Source: Amycolatopsis aidingensis (GTDB lineage: Bacteria > Actinomycetota > Actinomycetes > Mycobacteriales > Pseudonocardiaceae). From it: 64,000 bases of DNA. Positions within the stretch are counted from its first letter, which is position 1, and every line of letters starts with the position of its first letter. The DNA is taken from NCBI RefSeq assembly GCF_018885265.1, contig NZ_CP076538.1:3818001-3882000 (forward strand), read 5' to 3'. Shown here piece by piece: positions 19,267-28,194 of the stretch. A program made the position numbers and the translations under genes. Below the pieces are notes generated by a model that was not told where the DNA came from, did not search any database, and worked only from the letters and a program-made list of their open reading frames with translations.

Positions 19267-20338
19267 CCACCCGGACCGCGGATCCCGCCACGCTGCCGGT
19301 CGCGGGCCGGATGTCCACACTCGACCGCTTCCTGCCGGTGTGGATCCTTGCGGCGATGGCGGCGGGCCTCGGGCTCGGCCGCCTGCTGCCCGGACTCGGG
19401 GACGCGCTGGCGCAGGTCACCGTCACCGGCATCTCACTGCCGATCGCGCTCGGCCTGCTGGTGATGATGTATCCGGTACTGGCCAAGGTCCGCTACGACC
19501 GGCTGGACACCGTCACCGGTGATCGTCGCCTGCTGATCCCCTCCCTGCTGTTGAACTGGGTGCTGGGGCCGGCGTTGATGTTCGCGCTGGCCTGGTTGTT
19601 CCTGCCGGACCTGCCGGAGTATCGCACCGGCCTGATCATCGTGGGCTGGCAAGGTGCATCGCCATGGTGATCATCTGGAACGACCTCGCCAGGGGCGACC
19701 GGGAGGCCGCGGCGGTACTGGTGGCGGTGAACTCGGTGTTCCAGGTGCTCGCCTTCGCCGTACTGGGCTGGTTCTACCTCGCGGTGCTGCCCGGCTGGCT
19801 CGGCCTGCCCACCACCGGGCTGGAGGTCTCCATGGCGGAGATCGCCGGTAACGTGCTGATCTTCCTCGGCATCCCGCTGGCCGCCGGTTACCTCACCCGC
19901 CGGCTCGGCGAGCGGCGCAAGGGCCGGGACTGGTACGAGACCCGGTTCCTGCCCCGGATCGGCCCGTTCGCGCTGTACGGCCTGCTGTTCACCATCGTGA
20001 TCCTGTTCGCCCTTCAGGGGGACGCGATCACCAGCAGGCCATGGGACGTCGGCCGGATCGCCCTGCCGCTGCTGGCCTACTTCGTCCTGATGTGGGCCGG
20101 ATCTTACGCCCTCGGCCGCGCGCTCGGCCTGCCGTACCAGCGCCGGACCACTCTGGCGTTCACGGCCGCCGGCAACAACTTCGAACTCGCCATCGCGGTC
20201 GCGATCGGCACCTTCGGGGTCACCAGCGGCCAGGCCCTCGCGGGCGTGGTCGGCCCGCTGATCGAGGTTCCGGTGCTGGTGGCGCTGGTGTACGTGTCGC
20301 TGGCCCTGCGCCGCCGCTGCCACCCTGAACCACGCTGA
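19263..20338 (+). CDS. acr3: ACR3-type arsenite efflux permease (frameshifted as read)
   Basis: Ten-helix membrane exporter of arsenite, about 358 aa after frame repair. The GTG start overlaps the arsR stop. Frame 1 reads normally to TGLIIVG and then fails; another frame continues with L-A-R-C-I-A-M-V-I-I-W-N-D-L-A. Inserting one C in the GGGC run at 19643-19646 restores GLARCIAMV, which contains the essential TM4 cysteine. The second functional motif GNNFELAIAVAIG is intact. Its position between arsR and arsC is canonical. Probably a sequencing indel; if real, arsenite export by this gene is lost. Confidence 0.88.
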
Positions 20339-20360
20339 GCACTGAGCATGAGGAGGGTTC

Positions 20361-20768
20361 GTGTCCGATATCCCCGAGGTCCTGTTCGTCTGCGTGCACA
20401 ACGCCGGCCGGTCGCAGATGGCCGCCGCGCTGCTGCAGCACCATGCCCGCGGCAGGGTGCGGGTGCGTTCCGCCGGGTCGGCGCCCGCCGATGAGGTGAA
20501 TCCGGCGGTAGCCGAAGCCATGCGGGAGATCGGCCTGGACATCTCCGCGGAGGTGCCGACGAAGCTGACCACCGACGCCGTGCAGGCCAGCGATGTCGTG
20601 ATCACCATGGGTTGCGGGGACGCCTGCCCGGTCTTCCCTGGCAAGCGGTATCTGGACTGGACACTGGCCGATCCTGCGGGCAGGGACCTCGCCGCCGTTC
20701 GCCCCATCCGCGAGGAGATCGACCGCAGGGTACGGGCGCTGCTGGCCGAACTCGTCCCGGTCAGCTGA
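20361..20768 (+). CDS. arsC: Arsenate reductase (low-molecular-weight phosphatase type)
   Basis: A 135-aa LMW-PTPase-fold arsenate reductase. The P-loop is CVHNAGRSQMA (Cys11 to Arg17, CX5R), then SAGSAPADEVNP, a second redox region MGCGDACPVFPGKRYLDW, and the general-acid loop DPAGRDLAAVRPIREEI. It reduces As(V) to As(III) for ACR3, using a thioredoxin or mycothiol partner, not distinguishable here. GTG start with AGGAGGG 3-9 nt upstream, 22 nt after acr3. Confidence 0.9.
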   Translation: MSDIPEVLFVCVHNAGRSQMAAALLQHHARGRVRVRSAGSAPADEVNPAVAEAMREIGLDISAEVPTKLTTDAVQASDVVITMGCGDACPVFPGKRYLDWTLADPAGRDLAAVRPIREEIDRRVRALLAELVPVS

Positions 20769-21183
20769 ACGCCCAGCCGCTCCAGCGCGTGACCTCGGTC
20801 AGCACCACCGGCCCCTCCGGCGGCCGCTGCGCGTACTGCGGGTACTTCGCCCGCAGCGCCTCCACCGTGGCCGAACGCTGCGCGGGGTCGGTGCGGATCG
20901 TGGCGCGGCCGTCCGCGCGCGCCCACCACAACCCGGACCAGTCATCCTGGTAGTGATCCACCAGGAAGCACACCTCCGGGTTCACCTCGATATTCCGCAG
21001 CCGCCGCAGGTCGGTGCCGCGCTTGGGCTTGTGGTCCACCGCGAACACGATCGCGTCCGGCGCGCGCAGCAGCGCGAAGGTGACCGGCACCAGATGCGGC
21101 CGCCCGCCGGCATCCGCGGTGGCCAGCCGGGCCACTCGCGCAGTGGCGAAGCGGCGGCGGGTCTCATCCTGGCTGAGGCGCAT
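20761..21183 (-). CDS. PPOX-class F420-dependent oxidoreductase (TIGR03668-like)
   Basis: A 140-aa split-barrel flavin/F420-binding protein: RRFATARVARLATADAGGRPHLVPVTFAL, VDHKPKRGTDLRRLRNIEVNPEVCFLVDHYQDDWSGLWWARADGRA. These motifs identify the actinobacterial F420-associated pyridoxamine-oxidase-like family. Substrate unknown. Its 3' end overlaps arsC tail-to-tail by 8 nt. Confidence 0.82.
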   Translation of the reverse strand: MRLSQDETRRRFATARVARLATADAGGRPHLVPVTFALLRAPDAIVFAVDHKPKRGTDLRRLRNIEVNPEVCFLVDHYQDDWSGLWWARADGRATIRTDPAQRSATVEALRAKYPQYAQRPPEGPVVLTEVTRWSGWAFS

Positions 21184-21324
21184 GGGCGGGCCTGGTGTCC
21201 TAGGTCACACGGGCGGGTCGCGTAGGGTCAGGATAACGTTGCGTGCCGTCGGCAGTGCCATCCGGTGGATTGCCCGGTGCTGTCCGGTGTTCGTCAGCGT
21301 CCGTGAACGTCCGTCGGGGGTGTC

Positions 21325-22446
21325 GTGAGTCCGTTCGCCATCCTGTTCGTCGTTGTGCTCGGCACGGCGCTTGGCTGGAAGGCGTATCAGCTGTCCAGGG
21401 CACCGGGGGACCGGCCGTTGCTGGCGGTCACCCTCTGCCTCGCCTGCGCGGCCGTGGCGTTCCCACTCGGCCTGCCTGCCGGGGCACAGGTGGTGGACTC
21501 GGTGTTCGAGTCCGGGGTCAGCGAACTCGGGCAGAACGTGCTCCTGCTGGCCACCGTGTACTGGCTGATGTGCTTCTACCTGTTCTCCGCGACCGACCTC
21601 GAGCAGGGACGCCGCAGGGCGAAATGGGAGGCCGTGCCGCTGGCCGCGGTGATCGTGACGATCACGGTCGCCACCTTCGCCACCCCGGTCGAGCTGCGCT
21701 GGAGCAGCTTCGACGAGGCCGATATGCGACTCACCGGGGCGGCGGTGTTCTACCTGGTGGCCGGGCTGTACTTGGTGTACGCGATCGCCACGGCCCTGCA
21801 CTGGACCTGGCGCTACGCCGGGTCGACCCGGCCCCCGCTGTCGGTGGGCCTGCGGCTGGCAGGCGCCGGGATGGCAGGCATGGTGCTGGCGGGTTCGGTG
21901 CGCGCAGGCTTCGTGGTGATCCGGTGGAGCGGCGGTAGCGTCCCGCCCTGGCTGAACTCCACCGCCTCCCTGCTGCTGTCGCTGGCCATCCCGCTGTTCG
22001 TGATCGGGATCAGCTATCCGAGCGTCGCCACCCGGATCGCGGCGTTGCGGGTCTGGCGGCAGCACCGCAGGCGGTACCGGCAGTTGCATCCGCTGTGGAG
22101 GGAGTTGCACCAGGTGTACCCGGAGCACGTGCTCGGCAGGGTGCCGGGCAGCGCGTGGCGGGACGCGCTGCGCCTGCGCGGCGTGCACCGCCGTTACTAC
22201 CGCCGCGTCATCGAGTGCCGGGACGGTCTGGTGCGAATCAGCCCGTACCTCGCGCACGCCAGGGAGGCCGCGCCGGAGGGTGCCCCGCTGGCCGAGTTGC
22301 TGCGTGTGGCGTTGCGGGCCCATGCCGAGGGGAAGCAGGTCAGTACCAAGGCGAGCGCGATCGCCGTCCCTGCTGCCGACGATCTTGATGCCGATGTGCA
22401 CGAACTGGTCGAGCTGTCCGACGCGTTGCGGCCACGGCCGGCCTGA
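21325..22446 (+). CDS. MAB_1171c-family putative membrane protein
   Basis: A 373-aa protein. The N-terminal half (1-235) contains about seven predicted membrane helices (FAILFVVVLGTALGW, VTLCLACAAVAFPLGL, VLLLATVYWLMCFYLF, AVIVTITVATFA, VFYLVAGLYLVYAIATA, LRLAGAGMAGMVLAGSV, SLLLSLAIPLFVIGISY). The C-terminal half is cytosolic and basic (RVWRQHRRRYRQLHPLWRELHQVYP), the conserved domain of this family. Members are sometimes called transporters without experimental proof. GTG start; transcribed just before the amidohydrolase gene (30-nt gap). Confidence 0.75.
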   Translation: MSPFAILFVVVLGTALGWKAYQLSRAPGDRPLLAVTLCLACAAVAFPLGLPAGAQVVDSVFESGVSELGQNVLLLATVYWLMCFYLFSATDLEQGRRRAKWEAVPLAAVIVTITVATFATPVELRWSSFDEADMRLTGAAVFYLVAGLYLVYAIATALHWTWRYAGSTRPPLSVGLRLAGAGMAGMVLAGSVRAGFVVIRWSGGSVPPWLNSTASLLLSLAIPLFVIGISYPSVATRIAALRVWRQHRRRYRQLHPLWRELHQVYPEHVLGRVPGSAWRDALRLRGVHRRYYRRVIECRDGLVRISPYLAHAREAAPEGAPLAELLRVALRAHAEGKQVSTKASAIAVPAADDLDADVHELVELSDALRPRPA

Positions 22447-22476
22447 GAGCCTCGGAACCGGACGAAGGGGTACCCA

Positions 22477-23667
22477 GTGGAAATGCTGATCTCGGCCGGG
22501 CAGGTGCTGCCCGGTCCCGCGGGCAGGAGCGTCCTGGACGGGGCAGTGCTGGTGCGGGATTCGGCGATCGTGGCCGTCGGGGAGCGGGCCGAGGTCGAGC
22601 GCCGCGCGGGCGCGGCGGCCGAGCGCCGGGACTTCCCCGGGGCCACCCTGCTGCCCGGCCTGATCGACTGCCATGTCCACCTCGCCTTCGACGCGAGCCC
22701 CGACCCGGTGGCCGCGGTGCGGGCCCAGGACGAGGCCACCCTGTTCGCGGAGATGGCGGGCAGGGCGCGGCGATTGCTGGACACCGGGGTCACCACGGTG
22801 CGCGACCTCGGTGACCGGGACGGGCTCGCGGTACGGCTGCGCGGGTCGATCGCCGAGGGCCGGTTGCCTGGCCCCCGGATCCTGGCCGCGACGGCACCGC
22901 TGACCGTCCCGGACGGGCACTGCTGGTTCCTGGGCGGGGTGGTCGACGGCGAGGACGCGATCCGCAGGATGGTGCGTCACAACGCGGCGGCCGGTGCCGA
23001 CGTGATCAAGGTGATGACCACTGGCGGCGGGCTCACCAAGGGTGGCGCCGCCACCTGGGAGTCGCAGTTCAGCGCCGAGCAGCTGCGCTGGGTGGTGGAG
23101 GAGGCGCGCCAGGTCGGGCTGCCGGTCGCCTCGCACGCCCATGGCAGCGAGGGCATCGCCGCCTCGGTCGCGGCGGGTGTGGACACCATCGAGCACTGCA
23201 CCTGGATGGCCGAGGGCGGGTTCGACGTGCGGGAGGACGTGGTCGCCGAGATCGCGGCCAAAGGGATCCACGTCTGCCCCGGCGCCAGCCCCAACTGGCG
23301 TGGTTTCGCCGAGCGGTTCGGCCAGGAGCGCGCGATGGAGATCTTCGGCCGGGTGCGCTGGATGGCCGAACAGGGCGTGCGGCTGATCGCCGGAACCGAC
23401 GCCGGGGTGCCCGGCGCGGTGTTCGACAACCTCCCTGGCAGCCTGGAGTTCTTCGACTTCCTCGGCTTCCAGCCAGCCCGCATCCTCGACCTGGCCACGG
23501 TGGACGCCGCCGCCGGCATCGGGCTCGGCGACAGCACCGGACGGCTCGCCGAGGGCTACCGTGCCGACCTGCTCGTGGTGGACGGAGATCCGCTGACCGA
23601 GCTGGACGCGCTGCGCGAGCCGTTGCTGGTGGTGGCTGGCGGGCGCCCGCACGTCCCCGGAAACTAG
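22477..23667 (+). CDS. Amidohydrolase family protein (imidazolonepropionase-like)
   Basis: A 396-aa metal-dependent amidohydrolase with TIM-barrel fold. Metal ligands: DCHVHLAFD (HxH near 66-68), the lysine in ADVIKVMTTGG, VASHAHG, DTIEHCTWM, and the aspartate in LIAGTDAGVPG. The small beta domain appears at both ends (DGAVLVRDSAIVAVGE; ADLLVVDGDPLTELDAL). This composition fits peptidase/prolidase-like members that hydrolyse amides or carbamates. Substrate unknown. Probably co-transcribed with the upstream membrane protein. Confidence 0.85.
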   Translation: MEMLISAGQVLPGPAGRSVLDGAVLVRDSAIVAVGERAEVERRAGAAAERRDFPGATLLPGLIDCHVHLAFDASPDPVAAVRAQDEATLFAEMAGRARRLLDTGVTTVRDLGDRDGLAVRLRGSIAEGRLPGPRILAATAPLTVPDGHCWFLGGVVDGEDAIRRMVRHNAAAGADVIKVMTTGGGLTKGGAATWESQFSAEQLRWVVEEARQVGLPVASHAHGSEGIAASVAAGVDTIEHCTWMAEGGFDVREDVVAEIAAKGIHVCPGASPNWRGFAERFGQERAMEIFGRVRWMAEQGVRLIAGTDAGVPGAVFDNLPGSLEFFDFLGFQPARILDLATVDAAAGIGLGDSTGRLAEGYRADLLVVDGDPLTELDALREPLLVVAGGRPHVPGN

Positions 23668-23826
23668 GCGCTGTCAACAACGTGGCTGCCCGAGGTGATG
23701 CGGGGGCGCGTCCGGCCGAAGGCCTCACGAACCCGGCTGCGGGTCGCCTGTCCGCCCGGCGCAGCGGCCGTGACCAGAGCACGGCCCGTAGACGGGTTCG
23801 GCGACCGCGCGCCTTCTGAAACACAG
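23668..23826. other. Intergenic segment, possible dispersed repeat
   Basis: These 159 bases between convergent genes have no coding character. The stretch starting 23796 (GTTCGGCGACCGCGCGCCTT...) closely resembles 46713-46747 at the end of a tetR gene, including 15 consecutive identical bases (CGACCGCGCGCCTTC). Confidence 0.4.
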
Positions 23827-24744
23827 CTAGCGCAGCGCCGGCCCGTCGAGGGTGAGTGTGCCCGCGTCGGCGTCCAGCCGGGCCGGCAGGCCCAGCGGCA
23901 CGGTGAGCGCGCCCGCGTGGTGGCCGAACCCGAGCTCCCACAGGATCGGCACGCCCAGCGGCGCGAGCCGGTCCAGCATCAGCGCCCGGACCTCGGCCTG
24001 CGGTCCGCAGTCGGTCCATGAGCCCAGCGCGATCCCCGCCACCTCGTCGAACCAGCCGGTGCGCAGCAGTTGGGTGAGCATCCGGTCGAGCCGGTAGAGC
24101 TCCTCGGTCACGTCCTCGAGGATCGCGATCCCGCCGCGGGCAGGCAGGTGCTCCGGGGCGCCGAGGCTGGCGGTCAGCAGGCTCAGGTTGCCTCCCACGG
24201 TCACACCGCCCGCGCTGCCCGGCACCAGTGCCTCCGCCCGCGGCCCGGACAGCACCAGCGTGCTGTCCGGGCAGAAGAGGGTGCGCCACAGGTGCTCGCC
24301 GGCGGCCAGGTCGAAATGCGTGGTGGCCGGCATCGGCGAGAACAGCGTCACCAGGCCCAGATGTGTACGTACCGCCTCGTGCAGCGCCGTGACATCGCTG
24401 GACCCGGCCAGCAGCTTCGGGCCCGCGGTGCGCAGCCGGGGCCAGTCGATCAGGTCCAGGATGCGGCTGCAGCCGTAGCCGCCCCGCGCGGCCAGCACGG
24501 CGGTCACCTCGGGGTCCAGCCAGGCCCGCTGGAAATCCGCTGCCCGGACGGCGTCGGTGCCCGCGAGGTAGCCGAAGGTGGTGTCGCTGGCCTGCACCGA
24601 GTCGTAGAGCTTCACCGAAAGCCGCCAGGACTCCAGCACCGCGACCGCGTGGTCCAGCAGCCGCTTTGGCACCGGGCCCGCGGGGGCCACCAGCGCGACG
24701 GTGTCTCCCGCTTCGAGCCTGCGGGGCCGGGTGCCGCCGGTCAC
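23827..24744 (-). CDS. LD-carboxypeptidase-like S66 peptidase
   Basis: A 305-aa S66 family serine peptidase of the LD-carboxypeptidase/MccF group. Typical motifs: DTVALVAPAGPV at the N-terminus, FGYLAGTDAVRAADFQRAWLDPEVTAVLAARGGYG, the nucleophile region LLAGSSDVTALH, VGGNLSLLTASLG (about 195) and the glutamate/histidine pair ILEDVTEELYR and GFGHHAG. The family trims tetrapeptides from peptidoglycan or inactivates microcin-type nucleotide peptides; the choice is unresolved. It overlaps the upstream S9 peptidase gene by 4 nt (ATGA), so the two are translationally coupled. Confidence 0.85.
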   Translation of the reverse strand: MTGGTRPRRLEAGDTVALVAPAGPVPKRLLDHAVAVLESWRLSVKLYDSVQASDTTFGYLAGTDAVRAADFQRAWLDPEVTAVLAARGGYGCSRILDLIDWPRLRTAGPKLLAGSSDVTALHEAVRTHLGLVTLFSPMPATTHFDLAAGEHLWRTLFCPDSTLVLSGPRAEALVPGSAGGVTVGGNLSLLTASLGAPEHLPARGGIAILEDVTEELYRLDRMLTQLLRTGWFDEVAGIALGSWTDCGPQAEVRALMLDRLAPLGVPILWELGFGHHAGALTVPLGLPARLDADAGTLTLDGPALR

Positions 24745-26717
24745 CGGCGCAGATCCACGACCGGGATGCCGGGCGGGGTGAAGCCGAACACCTGGCCGTA
24801 GAAGGACAGTTCGGCCTCCAGCGCGGCGATGATGGTCTCCGCCTTGCGGAAGCCGTGCTGCTCGCCCGCGAAGGTCAGGTAGCCGTGGGGGATACCGCTG
24901 CCCTCCAGCGCGGCGACGAACCGGTCGGCCTGCTCCGGCGGGCAGATCTCGTCGTCAAGGCCCTGCAGGAACAGCACCGGCCCGGCCAGGGAGTCCGTCC
25001 GGTGCAGCGGGGACCGCGCACGGTAGCGATCGGCGGTCTCCGGAAGCGGCCCGATCAGGCTGTCCAGGTACCGGGACTCGAAGTCGTGGGTCTCGCCGCC
25101 CTCGCCGGTCCAGCTGGTCAGGTCGAGGATGGGGAACTTGATGGTGCCGGCGCGGTAGCAGGCGGTCGCCGGTGGGGCCGGAGTCATCGAGGCGGCCGAG
25201 GTGAACCCGCCCGCGCTCCCGCCGCGCACGGCCAGCCGGTCCGGGTCGGCCACGCCCTCGGCCACCAGTGCCTCGGCGACGGCGGCGCAGTCGGCGACGT
25301 CCACCACGCCCCACTGCTGGCGCAGCCGTTCCCGGTAGCGCCTGCCGTACCCGGTGGAGCCGCCGTAGTTCACCGCGGCCACCCCGATGCCGCGGCTGGT
25401 GAAGAACGCGAAGTCGAGATCGAGCACCGGGAAGTTGCGGCCGGTCGGCCCGCCATGCACGTGGATGAGATAGGGCGGCAGCTCACCATCGGGACCGGTG
25501 TGCTCCGGGCTGGTCGGGTGGTAGAGGTAGGCGGGAACCCGCTCCCCTTCGGCGGTGGTGAACTCCCGTTCCTCCGGCACCGGCAGGTAGCCCTGCTCGA
25601 CGAGGGTGCCGGTGAGCTCCCTGCCCGCGGTCTCGCCGAGTTCGGTCAGGGTGTCTGCCCCGAGGTCGGCAACGACCACCGTGCCCTCCTGCTGGGGCCC
25701 GGCCGCGATCCCGGCGACCCCGCCCGCGAACGGCACCAGGTTGGCGGACCAGGCCGGCCGTCGGCGGGCTCCGGCCACGTCGGTGACCGTGCCGCCGCGC
25801 TCGTCAAGGACGGCGAGCCTGCCCGAGCGCAGCACGGCGTGCCGCCCGCCGCCGAGCGGTGCGAACCATTGCAGGCCGAGCTTCCACAACGGGCCACCGA
25901 GTTCCTCGGCTACCGGGGCGAGGTTGCCGGCGGTGCCCTCCAGGCCGATCCGGTGCAGGTTCCACCAGCCGTCCGGGTCGAGCAGCGCCAGCAGGGTGTC
26001 CGGGGTCTCCCACTCCAGCTGGCAGACCGCGATCTCCCGGCCCCCGGCGAGCACCCGGTGGCGGCCGAACGCACCGTCCGGGCCGACCTCGGCCACGCAC
26101 AGCTCGGTCCCGTCCCATGGCATGGCGGGGTGGTCCCAGCCGAGCCAGGCAGCGTGCCTGCCGTCCGGGGACAGCTGCGGTGCGGTGAGGAAGTGGTGGG
26201 TGGCGGCCAGTACCCGCGGTGGCCGCCCGTCCAGGGTGAGCGACACCAGGTCGCGGGCGATGTCGGTACGGCGCGGCCCGGTGCTGGTCTCGCGTACGGC
26301 CCAGATCTCTCCCGCCCGGCCGGGGCGCAGGTCGGCGTAGCGGATGCCCTGGGGCACCTCCGGCTCCGGGGTGATCGGCCGTACCGACCCCTCGGCGCGG
26401 TCCAGCGCGTATACCCGCTGGTCGTCCCAGTGCGTGAAGGCCACGGCGTCCCCGATGGCCATCCAGGGGCGGCCGCCGTACTCGTGCACCCGGTTGCGCA
26501 CGTTCCACGGTGCGGGCAGCAGCTGCTCGACCTCGCCGCCATCGAGGTCGCCGTCCGAACGGACGAGGGTCACCCTGCCACCTTCGGCCGGTCGTGACTC
26601 GGCCCACCACAGCTCACCGTCGACCACGCCGAGCCACTGCGGTGCCCCGCCTGCCTCGGCGACGACGGCCGCGCTGATCGGTGAGCTCCAGGTCCCGTAG
26701 GGAGAGATCATCGGCAT
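24741..26717 (-). CDS. Prolyl oligopeptidase family S9 serine peptidase
   Basis: A 658-aa cytosolic peptidase. Residues 1-390 form a beta-propeller-like region (LSPDGRHAAWLGWDHPAMPWDG and similar blades). The alpha/beta-hydrolase domain follows: PPYLIHVHGGPTGRN (oxyanion), the nucleophile in VRGGSAGGFTS, the aspartate in LQGLDDEICPP and the histidine in GEQHGFRK. S9C/acylaminoacyl-peptidase type. It heads a two-gene operon with the S66 peptidase. Natural substrate not predictable. Confidence 0.88.
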   Translation of the reverse strand: MPMISPYGTWSSPISAAVVAEAGGAPQWLGVVDGELWWAESRPAEGGRVTLVRSDGDLDGGEVEQLLPAPWNVRNRVHEYGGRPWMAIGDAVAFTHWDDQRVYALDRAEGSVRPITPEPEVPQGIRYADLRPGRAGEIWAVRETSTGPRRTDIARDLVSLTLDGRPPRVLAATHHFLTAPQLSPDGRHAAWLGWDHPAMPWDGTELCVAEVGPDGAFGRHRVLAGGREIAVCQLEWETPDTLLALLDPDGWWNLHRIGLEGTAGNLAPVAEELGGPLWKLGLQWFAPLGGGRHAVLRSGRLAVLDERGGTVTDVAGARRRPAWSANLVPFAGGVAGIAAGPQQEGTVVVADLGADTLTELGETAGRELTGTLVEQGYLPVPEEREFTTAEGERVPAYLYHPTSPEHTGPDGELPPYLIHVHGGPTGRNFPVLDLDFAFFTSRGIGVAAVNYGGSTGYGRRYRERLRQQWGVVDVADCAAVAEALVAEGVADPDRLAVRGGSAGGFTSAASMTPAPPATACYRAGTIKFPILDLTSWTGEGGETHDFESRYLDSLIGPLPETADRYRARSPLHRTDSLAGPVLFLQGLDDEICPPEQADRFVAALEGSGIPHGYLTFAGEQHGFRKAETIIAALEAELSFYGQVFGFTPPGIPVVDLRR

Positions 26718-26790
26718 CCGGCCACTCTAGTCACGGATCGTGGGGCGGTGGGTGCCGATCAGATGGCTGTGGCTTAGGGTCGTAAGTGCC

Positions 26791-27366
26791 ATGGCTCGCG
26801 TCATACATGTCTTCCGCCAACCCGACCGCTTCGTCGCAGGCACGGTCGGGGAACCCGGCGACCGCACGTTCTACTTGCAGGCATCCGAGGATGTTCGCAC
26901 GATCAGCGTGACCATCGAGAAACAGCAGGTCGCGGTGCTCGCCGAACGTCTCAGCTCACTGCTGGAGGAGGTGGCGAACCGGTTTGGTGCCGAGGTACCC
27001 GAGGAAGTCCCGGACGACATGGTCGACGTGGACCCACTCGACGTGCCCGTCGAGGAGGAGTTCCGCGTGGGCACGATGGGCCTTGGCTGGGACTCCGAGA
27101 GCAGCGCGGTGGTGATCGAACTACTCGCCATCACCGAGGGCGAGGTGGACGAGACGGTCGTGCTGGACGACACCGAGGAGGGTCCGGACGCGGTCCGGGT
27201 CTTTCTCAGCCCGGCCGCGGCGCGGGCCTTCGCCGAGCGGGCGGACCGGGTCGTCAACGCGGGCCGCAAGCCCTGCCCGTTGTGCGGTGAGCCGCTGGAT
27301 CCCGTCGGTCACGTCTGCCCCCGGCAGAACGGCTACCGGCGCGACCAGGACGTCTTCGAGAGCTGA
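26791..27366 (+). CDS. DUF3090 domain protein
   Basis: A 191-aa actinobacterial conserved protein. Key segments: VIHVFRQPDRFVAGTVG, GDRTFYLQASEDVRTISVTIEKQQVAVLAERL, FRVGTMGLGWD, and a C-terminal zinc-ribbon-like CPLCGEPLDPVGHVCPR (C-x2-C...H-x-C). The family normally precedes an SCO1664-type gene in actinomycetes, as here (8-nt gap). Function unknown. ATG 26791 chosen because the conserved MARVIHVF block begins there. Confidence 0.9.
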   Translation: MARVIHVFRQPDRFVAGTVGEPGDRTFYLQASEDVRTISVTIEKQQVAVLAERLSSLLEEVANRFGAEVPEEVPDDMVDVDPLDVPVEEEFRVGTMGLGWDSESSAVVIELLAITEGEVDETVVLDDTEEGPDAVRVFLSPAAARAFAERADRVVNAGRKPCPLCGEPLDPVGHVCPRQNGYRRDQDVFES

Positions 27367-27374
27367 TCCCGCCG

Positions 27375-28181
27375 GTGCCCGAGTCAGGAGTGGATCCGGC
27401 CACGCCGGAAGCCAGGGAGCTGGTGGCCCGCGGCCGCATCGAGGTGGAGGGGCGGCTGGTGGACGCCTCGAACGTCACCTTATTCTGCGCGATCGAGCTC
27501 GACGGGGTGAGCGCCAACGCGGTGTACAAGCCGGTGGCGGGGGAGCGCCCGCTGTGGGATTTCCCGGACGGCACCCTTGCGGGCCGCGAGGTGGCTACCT
27601 ACGAGATCGCGGAGGCCACCGGGCTGGGCAAGGTGCCGCCGACGGTGCTGCGCGAGGGCCCGTTCGGGGAGGGCATGGTTCAGCTCTGGGTGAACACCAC
27701 CGACGAGGAACTCGTGGACGTGTGCTCCCCGGACGATGTGCCCGACGACTGGCGGGTGGTGCTGCATGCCCACGACCGCACCGGGGAGCCCGCGGTGCTG
27801 GCGCACTCCGACCACGAGGGGGTGCGCGACCTGGCCGTGCTGGACATCGTGGTGAACAACACCGACCGCAAGGGCGGGCACGTGCTGGCCGGGAGCAACG
27901 GCCGGATCTACGGGGTCGATCACGGCATCTGCCTGCACGCCGATCCGAAGCTGCGCACCGTGCTGTGGGGCTGGGTCGGCGATCCTCTTCCCGATGAGGT
28001 CGTGGCGAAGCTGGAGGGCCTGCGACCCGCGCTGGACGGCGAGCTGGGCAAACTGCTGGAGCCGTATCTCACCGGCGGCGAGGTACGCGCGGTGGCGGAG
28101 CGAGCCGACCGGCTGCTCGCCGAGCGGGTGTTCCCGGAACCGGGCGACGACTGGCGGGCCATTCCCTGGCCGCTGTTCTGA
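27375..28181 (+). CDS. SCO1664 family protein
   Basis: A 268-aa protein with GTG start. It has PI3/4-kinase-like features: SNVTLFCAIELDGVSANAVYKPVAGERPLWDFPDGTLAGREVATYEI (lysine in a VYKP motif), LDIVVNNTDRKGGHVLAG (catalytic-loop-like D/N) and IYGVDHGICLHAD (DHG in place of DFG). It is therefore a probable kinase-fold protein, but its activity is unproven. Invariably linked to DUF3090 in actinobacteria; the adjacent phosphotransferase-like gene follows after 13 nt. Confidence 0.85.
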   Translation: MPESGVDPATPEARELVARGRIEVEGRLVDASNVTLFCAIELDGVSANAVYKPVAGERPLWDFPDGTLAGREVATYEIAEATGLGKVPPTVLREGPFGEGMVQLWVNTTDEELVDVCSPDDVPDDWRVVLHAHDRTGEPAVLAHSDHEGVRDLAVLDIVVNNTDRKGGHVLAGSNGRIYGVDHGICLHADPKLRTVLWGWVGDPLPDEVVAKLEGLRPALDGELGKLLEPYLTGGEVRAVAERADRLLAERVFPEPGDDWRAIPWPLF

Positions 28182-28194
28182 CGGTGCTGTCCTG

